A stretch of 48,665 bases of DNA, taken from the NCBI RefSeq assembly GCF_000020585.3, contig NC_011138.3, positions 1,071,464 to 1,120,128 on the forward strand. Reading direction: 5' to 3'. A program made the position numbers and the translations under genes. The notes below the pieces were generated by a model that saw only the letters and a list, made by a program, of their open reading frames with translations, was not told where the DNA came from and made no database searches. The stretch is from Alteromonas mediterranea DE (GTDB lineage Bacteria > Pseudomonadota > Gammaproteobacteria > Enterobacterales > Alteromonadaceae). Every line of letters begins with the position of its first letter. Position 1 is the first letter of the stretch. Shown here in pieces: positions 9,951-20,744 of the stretch.

Positions 9951-10466
9951 TTGAAACAGTTGGTTAAACATATCGTTGCAGGAGCAATGTTGGGTAGCGC
10001 TTTAGTTAGTACGTCTGTAATGGCGGAGCAGAAAGTGGCTGTAGTAGACGTTCAAGGTATTTTTCAAGCAATGCCTCAAGCGGCTGAAATTCAAAACGCT
10101 ATCCAAGCTGAATTTAAAGATCAGCTTGAAGAAGTTAATCAACTTCAGCGCGACGGTCAGTTCTATGCCGAGCGTCTTCAGCGCGATGCAGCGACAATGA
10201 GCGACACAGAGAAGAAAGAACTAGAACAAAAAATCTTGTCAGTACGTGAAGAGTTGTCTAAAAAAGGTCAACCTCTTCAACAGAACATCCAACGTCGCAG
10301 CAACGAAGAGCGCAATAAACTACTTGGTCTTATCAAGCAAGCCATCGACTCTGTTGCCGCTAAGCAAGGTTACGACCTAGTACTTAATGCAGGTGCAGTT
10401 GCATTTGCAAAAGAAGAACACGACCTATCTGAGCAAGTTCTTCAGCAGGTTAGCAAAACTAACTAA
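9951..10466 (+). CDS. skp: Periplasmic chaperone Skp (OmpH)
   Basis: Holds unfolded outer-membrane proteins in the periplasm and delivers them to BamA. The 171-aa product has a signal peptide (about 25 residues, ending SVMA), then EQKVAVVDVQGIFQAMPQA and a long coiled-coil stretch rich in Glu, Gln and Lys (about 55-130), as in the Skp tentacles. The start is TTG, chosen because AAAAAGGAG lies six bases upstream and the signal peptide begins right there. A rho-independent terminator follows immediately. Confidence 0.95.
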   Translation: MKQLVKHIVAGAMLGSALVSTSVMAEQKVAVVDVQGIFQAMPQAAEIQNAIQAEFKDQLEEVNQLQRDGQFYAERLQRDAATMSDTEKKELEQKILSVREELSKKGQPLQQNIQRRSNEERNKLLGLIKQAIDSVAAKQGYDLVLNAGAVAFAKEEHDLSEQVLQQVSKTN

Positions 10467-10493
10467 TCAATCGTTCTAAACCGTTGAGAAATT

Positions 10494-10536
10494 GATCAGG
10501 CCAACCCCCAAAAGGTGTTGGTCTGATTTGTTTTTT
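10494..10536 (+). terminator. Rho-independent terminator after skp
   Basis: Imperfect stem of about 14 bp (arms around CAGGCCAAC and GTTGGTCTG) followed by TTGTTTTTT. It marks the end of the bamA-skp transcript at the position where lpxD would normally continue the operon. Confidence 0.85.
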
Positions 10537-10659
10537 GCGCTTAACAGCGTATGGTTGCCGCCGTTTTAGTTTTTACGGCGAGTTTGACCAGTATGCCAGT
10601 CCAAAAATTATGTTGGCATAAAATAGTCGTAGGTCATGCTTGTACACAGGAGAAAGTTT

Positions 10660-11109
10660 TTGGCCAATTCACTCAATACCATCGAAATTCAAGAAATTTT
10701 GGAGTTACTTCCACATAGGTATCCATTCCTACTTGTTGATCGTGTAACAGACTATGTTCTGGGTGAGTCTGTAAAGGCTTATAAAAATATTACCATTAAT
10801 GAGCCTTGTTTTATGGGGCATTTCCCCGGACAACCCATATTTCCCGGCGTACTAATCTTAGAAGCCATGGCACAAGCTGCAGGTGTTTTAGGATTTAAGA
10901 CCATGGGGAATAATGATAAGTTATACTTATATGCGGGAATTGATAACGCGCGCTTCAAGCGTCCGGTTGTTCCTGGAGACAAGCTTGAGTTTGATGTTGC
11001 TCTAGTTAAAGAGCGCAGAGGGATCTGGAAATTTAAAGGTACTGCAAGTGTCGATGGCGACGTCGCGTGCTGTGCAGAGTTTATGTGTGCGATGAGAGAG
11101 ATAGCGTAA
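10660..11109 (+). CDS. fabZ: 3-hydroxyacyl-[acyl-carrier-protein] dehydratase FabZ
   Basis: Dehydrates beta-hydroxyacyl-ACP in type II fatty acid synthesis and shares hydroxyacyl-ACP with lipid A synthesis. The TTG at 10660 is preferred: AGGAG lies seven bases upstream and it yields 149 aa (E. coli 151). An ATG 24 bases earlier gives only a non-conserved extension. Motifs are [14 protein letters not shown] and the hot-dog active site [20 protein letters not shown] (catalytic His and Glu). lpxA starts one base after its stop. Confidence 0.96.
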   Translation: MANSLNTIEIQEILELLPHRYPFLLVDRVTDYVLGESVKAYKNITINEPCFMGHFPGQPIFPGVLILEAMAQAAGVLGFKTMGNNDKLYLYAGIDNARFKRPVVPGDKLEFDVALVKERRGIWKFKGTASVDGDVACCAEFMCAMREIA

Positions 11110-11110
11110 C

Positions 11111-11881
11111 GTGATCCATCCTACTGCGGTAATTTCAGAAAGTGCAACGATTGGTGACAATGTCACTATTGGTCCATTTTGCGTGGTTGACGACAATGTC
11201 ACTATTGGCGATGGCTGTATTCTGAAGTCACATGTGGTGGTACGCGGCCCAACGCGTATCGGTAAAAACAATAAGTTTTATCAGTTTTCTTCAATTGGTG
11301 AAGACTGCCAAGATAAGAAATATGCGGGCGAGCCTACCGAGCTTGTTATCGGCGATGACAATGAGTTCCGTGAAGGGGTTACCGTTCACCGCGGCACGGT
11401 TCAGGACAATAGCATAACCATCATTGGCTCTCGCGGGCTATTTATGGCGAACGCGCATATTGCCCATGACTGCGTTCTTGGCGACGACATTATAATTGCC
11501 AACAACGTAGCGGTTGCAGGTCACGTCCATATTGACGATTTCGTTATTATTGGTGGCGCTACAGGCATTCACCAGTTCTGTAAAATTGGCGCTCATGCAT
11601 TTTTAGGCGCCGGTGGCATTATTCTTCGCGATGTTCCGCCTTTTGTTATGGTTAGTGGTCAAAAGAACATTCCTCAAGGTATCAACTCTGAGGGCCTCAA
11701 ACGCCGGGGCTTCACAAAAGAAGAAGTACTCGAAATTAAGCGTGCCTACAAAGCGATTTATCGCGAAGGAAATACCATTGACGAAGCGGTGGAAAAACTT
11801 GCCGAGCCTGCTGACAAGTTCGATGGCGTAGCGCTAATGGTACAATTCTTAAAAGACGCTGAGCGAGGCATTATCCGCTAA
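11111..11881 (+). CDS. lpxA: UDP-N-acetylglucosamine O-acyltransferase LpxA
   Basis: First enzyme of lipid A synthesis; transfers a 3-hydroxyacyl chain from ACP to UDP-GlcNAc. The 256-aa product is a left-handed beta-helix: repeated hexapeptides such as IGDNVTIGPFCVV and IGDGCILKSHVVV fill the first ~190 residues, with the catalytic-histidine region ANAHIAHDCVLGDD, then a helical C-terminus. GTG start right after fabZ and two bases before lpxB, so translation is probably coupled. Confidence 0.97.
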   Translation: MIHPTAVISESATIGDNVTIGPFCVVDDNVTIGDGCILKSHVVVRGPTRIGKNNKFYQFSSIGEDCQDKKYAGEPTELVIGDDNEFREGVTVHRGTVQDNSITIIGSRGLFMANAHIAHDCVLGDDIIIANNVAVAGHVHIDDFVIIGGATGIHQFCKIGAHAFLGAGGIILRDVPPFVMVSGQKNIPQGINSEGLKRRGFTKEEVLEIKRAYKAIYREGNTIDEAVEKLAEPADKFDGVALMVQFLKDAERGIIR

Positions 11882-11883
11882 TT

Positions 11884-13032
11884 ATGTCTAAACCAATTCG
11901 TATCGGCATGGTTGCCGGAGAGCCCTCTGGTGACATCCTTGCCGCCGGAATGGTTGCAGAGCTAAAACGCCAATACCCAGATGCTATAATCGAAGGTATT
12001 GGCGGTCCAAATATGATAGACGCAGGTTTCCATAGTCTTTTCGACATGGAAACCTTGTCAGTTATGGGGCTTGTTGAAGTTCTTGCGCATTTACCCGCCA
12101 TTTTAAAAGTTAAAAAGCAGCTTCTTGCCCACTTCGAGCAAAACCCGCCTGATATTTTCGTGGGGGTAGATGCGCCAGATTTTAACTTAAGAGTAGAAAA
12201 AGCCCTTAAAGCACGGGGTATTAAGACCATGCACTACGTGAGCCCAACCGTGTGGGCATGGCGCGAGAAGCGAATACACAAAATTGCTAAAGCGGCCAAT
12301 CGGGTATTAGGATTATTTCCGTTCGAGCAGCAGGTTTACGATAAATACCATGTTCCCTACACCTTTGTGGGGCACACAATGGCTGATGCTATAGCCATTG
12401 AGCCCGACCAAAATGCGGCGCGCCAAGAATTAGGTGTAGAGAGTAATGCTTACGTATTGGCTGTACTTCCGGGCTCACGCAGAGGCGAAGTAGAAACGCT
12501 ACTTCCAGTATTTCTAGAGACCATAGAAGCTATTCACGTTAAACGCAGCGACATTCAATTTCTTATCCCTGCTGCTAACGAACATCGTCTTGCACAAATA
12601 AAAGCATTCTTGCAGGAAGCCAATAATGCAGAGGAACGTTTACCCATTCAGGTAACGCAAGGCACATCGCGAGATGCGATGATAGCTAGCGATGTTATTT
12701 TGTTAGCTTCCGGTACGGCTACCTTAGAGGCCATGTTATGCAAACGCCCCATGGTGGCCGCTTATTTACTTTCGCCGTTAACTTACAAAATTATGCAGCG
12801 CTTATATAAAGCGCCGTTTTTCACCTTACCTAACCTTTTGGCAAACGAAGCGATTATTCCAGAGTTACTTCAAGAAGAGGTAAATGCAGAGAATATGAGC
12901 AATCAGCTACTCAACTTTTTCGAAAGTGACAATTCAGCCCTTATTGCCCGTTTCACCGACCTCCACCATACGCTAAAATGCAACGCTGATAAAACAGCAG
13001 CTAAAGCTGTCGTGGAGGAATTGTTTGCATAA
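11884..13032 (+). CDS. lpxB: Lipid-A-disaccharide synthase
   Basis: Condenses UDP-2,3-diacylglucosamine with lipid X to make the lipid A disaccharide at the inner membrane. The 382-aa product matches the family length. It has the N-terminal [47 protein letters not shown], and the glycosyltransferase-B C-terminal region with [13 protein letters not shown]. The ATG lies two bases after lpxA; its 3' end overlaps the rnhB start. Confidence 0.97.
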   Translation: MSKPIRIGMVAGEPSGDILAAGMVAELKRQYPDAIIEGIGGPNMIDAGFHSLFDMETLSVMGLVEVLAHLPAILKVKKQLLAHFEQNPPDIFVGVDAPDFNLRVEKALKARGIKTMHYVSPTVWAWREKRIHKIAKAANRVLGLFPFEQQVYDKYHVPYTFVGHTMADAIAIEPDQNAARQELGVESNAYVLAVLPGSRRGEVETLLPVFLETIEAIHVKRSDIQFLIPAANEHRLAQIKAFLQEANNAEERLPIQVTQGTSRDAMIASDVILLASGTATLEAMLCKRPMVAAYLLSPLTYKIMQRLYKAPFFTLPNLLANEAIIPELLQEEVNAENMSNQLLNFFESDNSALIARFTDLHHTLKCNADKTAAKAVVEELFA

Positions 13033-13597
13033 GTTAATTGCCGGCGTTGATGAAGTAGGGCGCGGACCACTGGTAGGTGATGTTGTTACTGCCGCGGTCA
13101 TCCTTGACCCTCAAAATCCTATTGAAGGGCTCACTGACTCAAAAAAGCTCAGTGAAAAAAAACGCGTCGCGCTTGCCCAAGAAATTCGTGAAAAAGCCCT
13201 GTACTGGAATATTGGTAGAGCGAGCCCCGAAGAAATAGACAAGCTTAATATACTGCACGCTACCATGCTCGCCATGATACGCGCGGTAGAAGGCCTGCCT
13301 GTAAAGCCTGACTTTGTGCGGGTAGATGGTAATCGGCTGCCGGCCTGGAATTTTGATTCTGAAGCCGTGGTAAAGGGAGATAGCCTACACGCAGAGATTT
13401 CAGCGGCATCAATCATTGCTAAAGTAGAGCGAGACAACGATATGATTTCGCTTCACGAAGCCTTTCCGCAGTACAATTTTGCGGGGCATAAGGGTTACCC
13501 CACCAAAGCGCATTTTGAAGCCATTGCAGAGTATGGCATTTTAGATTGCTACCGTAAGAGTTTTAAGCCCGTTAAAGCGTTACTTGAAGAGAAATAA
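13025..13597 (+). CDS. rnhB: Ribonuclease HII
   Basis: Removes ribonucleotides embedded in DNA. The 190-aa product has the DEVGRG motif near the N-terminus ([17 protein letters not shown]) with the acidic catalytic residues, plus VDGNRLP and the later KVERDNDM. The start is TTG inside the end of lpxB, with GGAGG six to seven bases upstream. It is followed directly by dnaE, the standard order. Confidence 0.96.
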   Translation: MHKLIAGVDEVGRGPLVGDVVTAAVILDPQNPIEGLTDSKKLSEKKRVALAQEIREKALYWNIGRASPEEIDKLNILHATMLAMIRAVEGLPVKPDFVRVDGNRLPAWNFDSEAVVKGDSLHAEISAASIIAKVERDNDMISLHEAFPQYNFAGHKGYPTKAHFEAIAEYGILDCYRKSFKPVKALLEEK

Positions 13598-13601
13598 CAT
13601 C

Positions 13602-16600
13602 ATGTCATCGCCATTTATTCATTTACGTGTTCACAGCGACTTTTCGATGATGGACGGCCTGAATAAGGTTAAGCCTATTCTAGGTAAAGTTGCCGCCCTT
13701 GAAATGCCAGCGGTGGCGATAACCGATCAAATGAATATGTGCGGTTTGGTTAAGTTCTATTCCGAAGCACATAATCTGGGAATAAAGCCCATCATTGGTA
13801 CCGACTTTTGGGTTACCAATGAAGCGTTTGGTGATGAGCCGTTTAGGCTTACGCTTTTGGCGATGAACAATGAAGGTTATAAGAATATCACCATTCTTAT
13901 TTCTAAAGCGTACCTTCGCGGACATTTAGCGCACCGGGCTGTTATCGACCAAGCATGGCTAGCCGAACACGCAGAGGGAGTAATCATACTCTCTGGCGCA
14001 CAACACGGCGACGTGGGCGTGGGGTTAATGAAGAATAACGCTAAGCTTTTAGACAGTGCCTTAGCATTTTATGAGTCTTACTTCCCCGATCGATTTTACC
14101 TCGAGTTAATAAGAACCGGCAGACAGGGTGAAGAGGACTACTTGCACCATGCGGTAGAGCTCGCCGAACAGCGCGGTTTGCCCGTGGTCGCCACCAACGA
14201 GGTGTGCTTCATTGACCGTGAAGGTTTCGAGGCGCATGAAATACGCGTATGTATTCATGATGGTTACACGTTGGACGATAACCGTCGGCCCAAGCGTTAT
14301 AGCGAACAGCAGTACCTGCGCACGAGTGAAGAAATGGTTGAGCTATTTAGCGATATTCCAGAAGCCATTGAAAATACGGTTGAAATAGCAAAGCGCTGTA
14401 ACGTTACGGTACGTCTTAACGAATACTTCCTTCCCCAGTTCCCAACAGGTGGCATGACCACTGAAGACTTCTTGGTTAAAGTGTCTGAAGAAGGGTTGGA
14501 AGAGCGTCTAGAATTTCTTTTCCCCGATGAGGAAGTTCGCAAAGCTAAACGCCCAGAGTACGATGACCGACTTCGCATTGAGCTTGAAGTAATTAACCAA
14601 ATGGGTTTCCCAGGCTACTTCCTAATCGTAATGGAGTTCATTCAGTGGAGTAAGGATAACGGTATTCCGGTAGGGCCAGGACGGGGCTCCGGTGCAGGTT
14701 CATTGGTGGCGTACGCGCTTAAAATTACCGACTTAGATCCGCTAGAATTCGACTTGCTATTCGAACGTTTCTTGAACCCAGAGCGTGTATCTATGCCCGA
14801 CTTCGACGTCGACTTCTGTATGGATAGACGAGATGAAGTAATTGACCACGTTGCCGAGCTCTACGGGCGCCAGGCGGTATCTCAGATCATTACCTTCGGT
14901 ACTATGGCGGCAAAAGCGGTAGTACGTGACGTGGGTCGAGTATTGGGTCACCCTTATGGTTTTGTAGACAGAATTTCAAAGCTCATACCGCCCGACCCTG
15001 GTATGACGCTAGAAAAAGCGTTTAAAGCTGAGCCACAGCTGCCAGAAGTTTATGAAAGCGATGAGGAAGTGAAAGACCTTATCGATATGGCGCGTATTCT
15101 TGAAGGGGTTACCCGAAACGCCGGTAAGCACGCCGGTGGTGTTGTTATCGCGCCAACCACGATTACTGATTTCTCGCCGCTGTATTGTGATGACGAAGGG
15201 AATAACCCGGTAACCCAGTTCGATAAGAACGACGTTGAAACGGCAGGCTTGGTAAAATTCGACTTCTTAGGTCTTCGTACACTGACGATCATTCAGTGGG
15301 CGATAGATATGATCAAAGAGGGCAAGAACGTTGATGTAGATATCAGCGCTATTCCTCTTGAAGATCCTAAGAGTTTCAGAACCCTTCAAAACGCCGAAAC
15401 CACTGCAGTATTCCAGTTGGAATCCCGCGGTATGAAAGAGCTAATTAAACGCCTTAAGCCGGACTGCTTTGAAGATATCATCGCATTGGTGGCTCTATTC
15501 CGCCCAGGACCACTGCAGTCAGGCATGGTAGATAACTTTATCGACCGTAAGCACGGACGTGAAGAAATTTCTTACCCAGACGCTGAATATCAGCACGAAT
15601 GCCTTCAAGAAATACTAGAACCTACCTACGGCATTATCTTGTATCAGGAACAGGTAATGCAGATTGCTCAGGAAATGGCAGGTTACTCACTCGGCGGCGC
15701 TGACTTACTTCGCCGTGCAATGGGTAAGAAAAAACCTGAAGAAATGGCGAAGCAGCGCGGTACCTTCGCTGAAGGTGCTAAGGGCAATAATATTGACCCT
15801 GATCTGGCCATGAAAATCTTCGACTTGGTAGAAAAATTCGCCGGTTACGGGTTTAACAAATCTCACTCGGCAGCATACGCGTTGGTGTCTTACCAAACGC
15901 TGTGGCTAAAAGTGCATTATCCGGCTGAATTTATGGCTGCGGTAATGTCGGCGGATATGGATAACACCGATAAAATCGTAACCCTTGTCGATGAATGTGA
16001 ACGCATGGGTATTGAGATACTGCCGCCAGATTTAAACGCAGGCAAATACAAATTTACCGTTGATAGCAAAGGTCGCATTGTTTATGGCATTGGTGCGATT
16101 AAAGGGGTAGGTGAAGGTCCGATTGAAGCGATTATTGAAGCGCGCGAGATCCAAGGTGCGTTTAAAGATCTTTTCGACTTCTGCGCGAAGGTTGATATTA
16201 AACGTGTTAACAAACGTGTACTCGAAAAATTAGTGCTTGCTGGTGCGATGGATAATTTAGGCCCCCACCGGGCTACGCTTATGGCGACGCTTCCCGAAGC
16301 GCTTGCAGCGGCGGGGCAGCATGCCAAGGCCGAGTCGTTTGGTCAGTCAGACATGTTTGGCCTATTAACCACCGAGCCTGAAGAAGTACAGCAGGCCTTT
16401 GCCGACGTACCTGAGTGGCCTGAGAAAGTGTGGCTTGAAGGCGAGAAAGACACACTTGGCTTGTATTTAACAGGCCATCCTATCAATCAGTATGCTGACG
16501 AGCTTCGCTACTATACCGACGGTCGTCTGGTCGACTTAAAACCTACCAATAAAGACCAGCTTGCTAGTGCAGTTGGCTTGGTACTGGGCGTTCGTGTTAT

Positions 16601-17066
16601 GACAAACAAACGAGGGCGCCGCTGGGCAATAGTGACACTGGATGATAAGAGTGCCAGAATGGACGTGCGTTTCTTTCCAGACATGTACGAACAGTTCGAA
16701 AGTTTGCTAGAAACTGACAGAATATTGCTCATAAAGGGACAGGTCAGCTTTGATGATTTCTCTGGGGGCAATACAATCACCGCCCGTGATGTAATGGACA
16801 TTGTTCAGGCACGAGAGAAAAACGCGAGAGCGCTGGCGATAAATGTTGATACCCAGCGGCTTGAACCGAAAATAATGAGTCAGATGCAATCTATCCTGCA
16901 GGCATTTAACGGTGGAAGTTGTCCTGTTCAGTTAGCGGTAACCCATCCAGACGTAGAAGTAACCTTAGCGTGTGGAGCAAAGTGGTACGTTACCCCTGAA
17001 GATCAACTTTTACACGATCTCAAGCAATGTTTGGGAGACAAAGCCGTTTCAATTCTCTACCATTAA
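13602..17066 (+). CDS. dnaE: DNA polymerase III alpha subunit
   Basis: Catalytic subunit of the replicative polymerase. The product is 1154 aa from the ATG at 13602 (E. coli 1160); an in-frame TTG 18 bases earlier overlaps rnhB and adds non-conserved residues. Order of domains: PHP domain ([15 protein letters not shown]), palm with catalytic Asp pair in [33 protein letters not shown], the fingers/thumb region with MGKKKPEEM and [13 protein letters not shown], then the OB-fold and tau-binding C-terminus. Intact and full length. Confidence 0.98.
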   Translation: MSSPFIHLRVHSDFSMMDGLNKVKPILGKVAALEMPAVAITDQMNMCGLVKFYSEAHNLGIKPIIGTDFWVTNEAFGDEPFRLTLLAMNNEGYKNITILISKAYLRGHLAHRAVIDQAWLAEHAEGVIILSGAQHGDVGVGLMKNNAKLLDSALAFYESYFPDRFYLELIRTGRQGEEDYLHHAVELAEQRGLPVVATNEVCFIDREGFEAHEIRVCIHDGYTLDDNRRPKRYSEQQYLRTSEEMVELFSDIPEAIENTVEIAKRCNVTVRLNEYFLPQFPTGGMTTEDFLVKVSEEGLEERLEFLFPDEEVRKAKRPEYDDRLRIELEVINQMGFPGYFLIVMEFIQWSKDNGIPVGPGRGSGAGSLVAYALKITDLDPLEFDLLFERFLNPERVSMPDFDVDFCMDRRDEVIDHVAELYGRQAVSQIITFGTMAAKAVVRDVGRVLGHPYGFVDRISKLIPPDPGMTLEKAFKAEPQLPEVYESDEEVKDLIDMARILEGVTRNAGKHAGGVVIAPTTITDFSPLYCDDEGNNPVTQFDKNDVETAGLVKFDFLGLRTLTIIQWAIDMIKEGKNVDVDISAIPLEDPKSFRTLQNAETTAVFQLESRGMKELIKRLKPDCFEDIIALVALFRPGPLQSGMVDNFIDRKHGREEISYPDAEYQHECLQEILEPTYGIILYQEQVMQIAQEMAGYSLGGADLLRRAMGKKKPEEMAKQRGTFAEGAKGNNIDPDLAMKIFDLVEKFAGYGFNKSHSAAYALVSYQTLWLKVHYPAEFMAAVMSADMDNTDKIVTLVDECERMGIEILPPDLNAGKYKFTVDSKGRIVYGIGAIKGVGEGPIEAIIEAREIQGAFKDLFDFCAKVDIKRVNKRVLEKLVLAGAMDNLGPHRATLMATLPEALAAAGQHAKAESFGQSDMFGLLTTEPEEVQQAFADVPEWPEKVWLEGEKDTLGLYLTGHPINQYADELRYYTDGRLVDLKPTNKDQLASAVGLVLGVRVMTNKRGRRWAIVTLDDKSARMDVRFFPDMYEQFESLLETDRILLIKGQVSFDDFSGGNTITARDVMDIVQAREKNARALAINVDTQRLEPKIMSQMQSILQAFNGGSCPVQLAVTHPDVEVTLACGAKWYVTPEDQLLHDLKQCLGDKAVSILYH

Positions 17067-17134
17067 GGGTAAGAGTTCGATAGATTGGACATCTCGCGTT
17101 TGCATAGACGAGCGTAGTACGAATAGGACATGAA

Positions 17135-18091
17135 ATGAGTATACAGTTTTTGGACTTTGAACAGCCGATAGCCGAACTAGAAGCAAAAATTGAAGAGCTT
17201 AGGTTGGTGAATCAAGGTGGCGAGTTTGACGTTGGTATTGAAGAAGAAATTAATAAGCTTCGCGGTAAAAGTGCAGAGCTAACCAAAAAAATCTTCTCGG
17301 ACCTTGGCGCGTGGCAAGTTTCTCAATTAGCACGTCACCCAATGCGTCCATACACGCTAGATTACATTCCTCGTATTTTTACAGAATTCGACGAGCTTGC
17401 TGGCGACCGCGCGTTTGCAGACGATAAGGCAATTGTTGGCGGCCCAGCAATGCTAGATGACCAGCCTGTGATGATTATAGGTCATCAGAAAGGTCGTGAT
17501 ACTAACGAAAAGATTAAGCGTAACTTTGGTATGCCTAAACCAGAAGGCTATCGCAAAGCGCTACGCCTTATGAAGATGGCTGAACGCTTTAACATGCCTA
17601 TTATTACCTTCATTGACACGCCAGGGGCATATCCTGGTGTTGGTGCTGAAGAACGTGGTCAAAGTGAAGCCATTGCGAAAAACTTGTTTGAAATGGCAGA
17701 GCTTACGGTGCCAATTGTTTGTACTGTTATCGGCGAAGGCGGCTCGGGCGGTGCATTAGCCATTGGTGTAGGCGACCGGGTAAACATGCTTCAGTATTCT
17801 ACGTATTCGGTTATCTCGCCTGAAGGCTGCGCCTCTATCTTATGGAAAAGTGCTGAAAAAGCGCCATTAGCGGCTGAAGCCATGGGCGTAAGTGCGCCAC
17901 AAATTAAAGAGCTTGGTCTAATTAACAGCATTGTTGAAGAGCCATTAGGCGGCGCGCATCGCGATCACAACGGTATGGCAGCTAACCTAAAAGCAGTGAT
18001 CAAGCAGCAGCTTAACCAGCTTAAAGAGCTAGATAAAACTAAGTTGATGGAAGAGCGTTACGAGCGTTTAATGTCGTTCGGTTATTGTTAA
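17135..18091 (+). CDS. accA: Acetyl-CoA carboxylase carboxyltransferase subunit alpha
   Basis: Transfers CO2 from carboxybiotin to acetyl-CoA to give malonyl-CoA, together with AccD. The 318-aa product (E. coli 319) begins [16 protein letters not shown] and includes [37 protein letters not shown] and [15 protein letters not shown] of the crotonase-like core. AGGAC precedes the ATG. It follows dnaE after 68 bases. Confidence 0.98.
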   Translation: MSIQFLDFEQPIAELEAKIEELRLVNQGGEFDVGIEEEINKLRGKSAELTKKIFSDLGAWQVSQLARHPMRPYTLDYIPRIFTEFDELAGDRAFADDKAIVGGPAMLDDQPVMIIGHQKGRDTNEKIKRNFGMPKPEGYRKALRLMKMAERFNMPIITFIDTPGAYPGVGAEERGQSEAIAKNLFEMAELTVPIVCTVIGEGGSGGALAIGVGDRVNMLQYSTYSVISPEGCASILWKSAEKAPLAAEAMGVSAPQIKELGLINSIVEEPLGGAHRDHNGMAANLKAVIKQQLNQLKELDKTKLMEERYERLMSFGYC

Positions 18092-18153
18092 GTTTTTCAT
18101 AACGACAGCGCGACATTTACTGCGCGCGATAGTTGGCTAGCTTTATTCATATC

Positions 18154-18186
18154 AAGGGGTTGGTTACCGAAGGTAATCAGCCCCTT
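18154..18186 (+). other. Imperfect hairpin between accA and tilS
   Basis: AAGGGG and CCCCTT arms with mostly paired interior (TTACC / GGTAA) around a GAA loop. No T run follows, so it is at best a weak or Rho-assisted terminator, or an mRNA stability element. Confidence 0.4.
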
Positions 18187-18227
18187 GGCGTTATAAGACA
18201 ATTAAAACTACAAGGCAATATCAGTAC

Positions 18228-19553
18228 GTGTTCCGTCAAATATCATCGTTGAGCGACTACATTGTCAGTCGTATCGCAAAGGGTCTCACCGACGCCGAAT
18301 TACCTCTTCAAACGCCCTTAGTGGTAGCGTATAGCGGCGGTGTTGATTCCTCGGTTCTATTGCAAGCTGTTATTGAATATCGTGAGCAATACAACGGGCC
18401 TATTCACGCGGTGCACGTGCATCATGGATTAAGTGAAAATGCTGACAGCTGGGCGCGGCACTGTGAATTGCAGTGTCGTTTAGAGGATGTCGAATTTCAC
18501 CTCCATCGCGTAGAGGTAGATACCAGTGCGCGAAAAAGTATAGAAGCAGAAGCGCGCAAGGTTCGCTACAACGCGCTGTTAGCGGTATGTAAACGCATAG
18601 GCGGTGTACTGTTGTTAGGCCAGCATGCTGAAGATCAGCTTGAAACCGTTTTGCTACAGTTAAAGCGTGGCGCAGGCCCCCAGGGTTTAGCAGGCATGGG
18701 TGAAGTGCAGTATCGCGGTAACACACTCATTATGCGCCCTATGCTGTCACTGGATAAAGCTGAAATTGTCACCTTTGCTGACAACGAAATGTTGCAATGG
18801 GTGGACGATGAGTCAAATCAGCAAAATAGCTTTGACAGAAATTTCTTAAGAAACGAGATTATTCCCCACCTATTAGACCGCTGGCCGCAGTTAACCAAAA
18901 CCGTTGGCCGCAGTGCAGCGCTTTGTGCCGAGCAAAGCGAACTAGTGAACGATTCGGCCCAGCGTTACTTTGAAGACTGTAAGCGCACAAATTTGCGTTT
19001 AGATGGGAAAAAACTGACGTCATTGTCGCGACCGTGGCAGGCTATGGTCATTCGCGCATGGTTTAAAGCACAAGGTCAGCTTTCACCATCTAAAGCTCAA
19101 GCAGAGCAAGTATTGCTTATGTTAGAAGCCAAGCACGATGCGACCCCAGAGGTAAATTTTAAGTGGGGCAAGGTTATCCGCTTTGATGGTGACTTGTATT
19201 GGGTGGTCAACGCCGTACACGACGCCGAGCCTAGCGGAGTATTGCATGTTGATGCTGATAATGCCCTTCCTTGGTTAAACGGAAACCTTCATGTTTCGCT
19301 ATTAGAAAGAGAAGAGGGCGATACGGTTACGTTTCAAACCAACGCGCGCAACTTGCGCATTAAGCCAGTAAATGCGAGTGTATCAAAGCTTTTAAAAGAG
19401 TGGTTTAAAGTATGGCGTGTGCCGCGCTGGGAGCGAAATGGTGTACCGGTTATCTTTTTAAATGAGCAAGCTGTTGCGCTGATTATTAGCGGTCAGTGTA
19501 TCTATCTACAGCCTAAATCTCCCCGCATTAAGCTCGCGTTTACGCAAGGCTAA
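18228..19553 (+). CDS. tilS: tRNA(Ile)-lysidine synthase
   Basis: Converts the wobble cytidine of tRNA-Ile(CAU) to lysidine with ATP and lysine, switching it from Met to Ile decoding. The 441-aa product has the PP-loop SGGVDSS at residues 36-42, HVHHGLSENADSWA, GQHAEDQLETVLLQLKRGAG, the DESN substrate region, and the C-terminal substrate-binding domains. GTG start. It follows accA as in E. coli and ends convergently with the diguanylate cyclase gene. Confidence 0.96.
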   Translation: MFRQISSLSDYIVSRIAKGLTDAELPLQTPLVVAYSGGVDSSVLLQAVIEYREQYNGPIHAVHVHHGLSENADSWARHCELQCRLEDVEFHLHRVEVDTSARKSIEAEARKVRYNALLAVCKRIGGVLLLGQHAEDQLETVLLQLKRGAGPQGLAGMGEVQYRGNTLIMRPMLSLDKAEIVTFADNEMLQWVDDESNQQNSFDRNFLRNEIIPHLLDRWPQLTKTVGRSAALCAEQSELVNDSAQRYFEDCKRTNLRLDGKKLTSLSRPWQAMVIRAWFKAQGQLSPSKAQAEQVLLMLEAKHDATPEVNFKWGKVIRFDGDLYWVVNAVHDAEPSGVLHVDADNALPWLNGNLHVSLLEREEGDTVTFQTNARNLRIKPVNASVSKLLKEWFKVWRVPRWERNGVPVIFLNEQAVALIISGQCIYLQPKSPRIKLAFTQG

Positions 19554-19600
19554 GGGAGCGAATACGTACTTACTAAAGCGGCAATACATTGCCGCTCCCT
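19554..19600. terminator. Nested hairpins between convergent tilS and diguanylate cyclase genes
   Basis: GGGAGCG (19554-19560) can pair with CGCTCCC (19593-19599), and inside it GCGGCAA / TTGCCGC form a tight stem at 19578-19595. There is no clear T run on either strand, so terminator function is only suggested by the position. Confidence 0.45.
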
Positions 19601-19620
19601 ACAGGTAACGCGAAAACGCG

Positions 19621-20700
19621 CTAGGCTGCGTGATAACTGTTTTTGCCTGAATTTTTCACGTGATAAAGCGCGTTGTCTGCTCTGTCAAACAGCGTACTTA
19701 TGGTATCGCCGTCGCGATATATCGCGCCGCCTAGGCTTGTAGATACCCCTAGCTGTGATAAATACTTTGAACTATTGATGCTTGCTTGAATACGCTGCGC
19801 TGCGCAAGTAAGCTGCTGCTGCGTTTGGCAATCCAATAGGCAGCAAAACTCATCCCCACCATAACGAAACACTTCATCTTCATCTCGCAGAACATTTGAG
19901 AGGTGCGAGGCAACGTGAATAAGGACCTTATCGCCTTCGCCATGACCAAAATTGTCATTTACGAATTTAAAATTGTCTAAATCGATAACCAGTAGAGCGA
20001 ACGGTTCGTCATGCCTTTGTGCCCACCCTAGCTGCCTAGTCATCGATTGTTCAAAACCCGCGCGATTGCCTAAGCCTGTAAGAATGTCTTTCGTTGCCAT
20101 TTGCTGAACGCGCGTTAGTGACAACGCGTGCTTTACTTGTTTTCCAAATAAATCATGAAGTTGGAACAGACTTTCTCGTTGCGATAACGACAGGGGTGAA
20201 CTAATGTAATAGTAGACATGGGCTTGCTCACCATTAATGGTATTAGCGCCTTGAAGGGGCAAATCAATCAATGTAGACGAGATTTTTGCGTTACCGTACA
20301 CCCAACGTGAATCGAAATCAGATAAGCTGAACCCTACAACAGGCAGTAACATATTAAGCTGCTGGAAATACACGCCACCTAACTCTTGAAGCTCAAGTGT
20401 TGAAAGTAGCTGTGTTACAAAGCCTGATAACTCACTAAAGGTAAGTGATTTACCCGTGCTCTCAGCAGGATAAAAATTGTTATGTTGTGTGCTATCGTAG
20501 ACTGATGTTGAAAAATCCACAGTAGTGCCCCTATACAAAATGCGTTGGAATGCAAAGAAACAAGTGTCAAAGCCCTGACGTTTCTGTGGCGCCAACCGCA
20601 TTTTTGCGTCAATTATGGCGTTCACAGCGGCAAAACTTGCCGGATCTGCATTTGTATAAGGGGTTCTGCAAGTCGAATGCCAAAACGCTTCTTGCGGCAT
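19621..20700 (-). CDS. GGDEF-domain diguanylate cyclase
   Basis: Makes cyclic di-GMP, the second messenger that favours biofilm life. The C-terminal GGDEF domain runs from about residue 200 to 359: DILTGLGNRAGFEQ, DLDNFKFVNDNFGHGEGD, the intact active site RYGGDEF (GGDEF at 281-285), and RDED at 272-275, exactly five residues before it, a product-inhibition I-site. The ~195 residues before this show no recognised sensor domain or membrane segment. The start is uncertain: the ATG at 20700 has AAAGG upstream but leaves only 44 bp to the divergent antiporter gene; a GTG near 20521 is possible. Confidence 0.88.
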   Translation of the reverse strand: MPQEAFWHSTCRTPYTNADPASFAAVNAIIDAKMRLAPQKRQGFDTCFFAFQRILYRGTTVDFSTSVYDSTQHNNFYPAESTGKSLTFSELSGFVTQLLSTLELQELGGVYFQQLNMLLPVVGFSLSDFDSRWVYGNAKISSTLIDLPLQGANTINGEQAHVYYYISSPLSLSQRESLFQLHDLFGKQVKHALSLTRVQQMATKDILTGLGNRAGFEQSMTRQLGWAQRHDEPFALLVIDLDNFKFVNDNFGHGEGDKVLIHVASHLSNVLRDEDEVFRYGGDEFCCLLDCQTQQQLTCAAQRIQASINSSKYLSQLGVSTSLGGAIYRDGDTISTLFDRADNALYHVKNSGKNSYHAA

Positions 20701-20744
20701 TGGCCTTTAGTTTAATTAAAATTGTTCGTACGCTAGGAGGTAAA

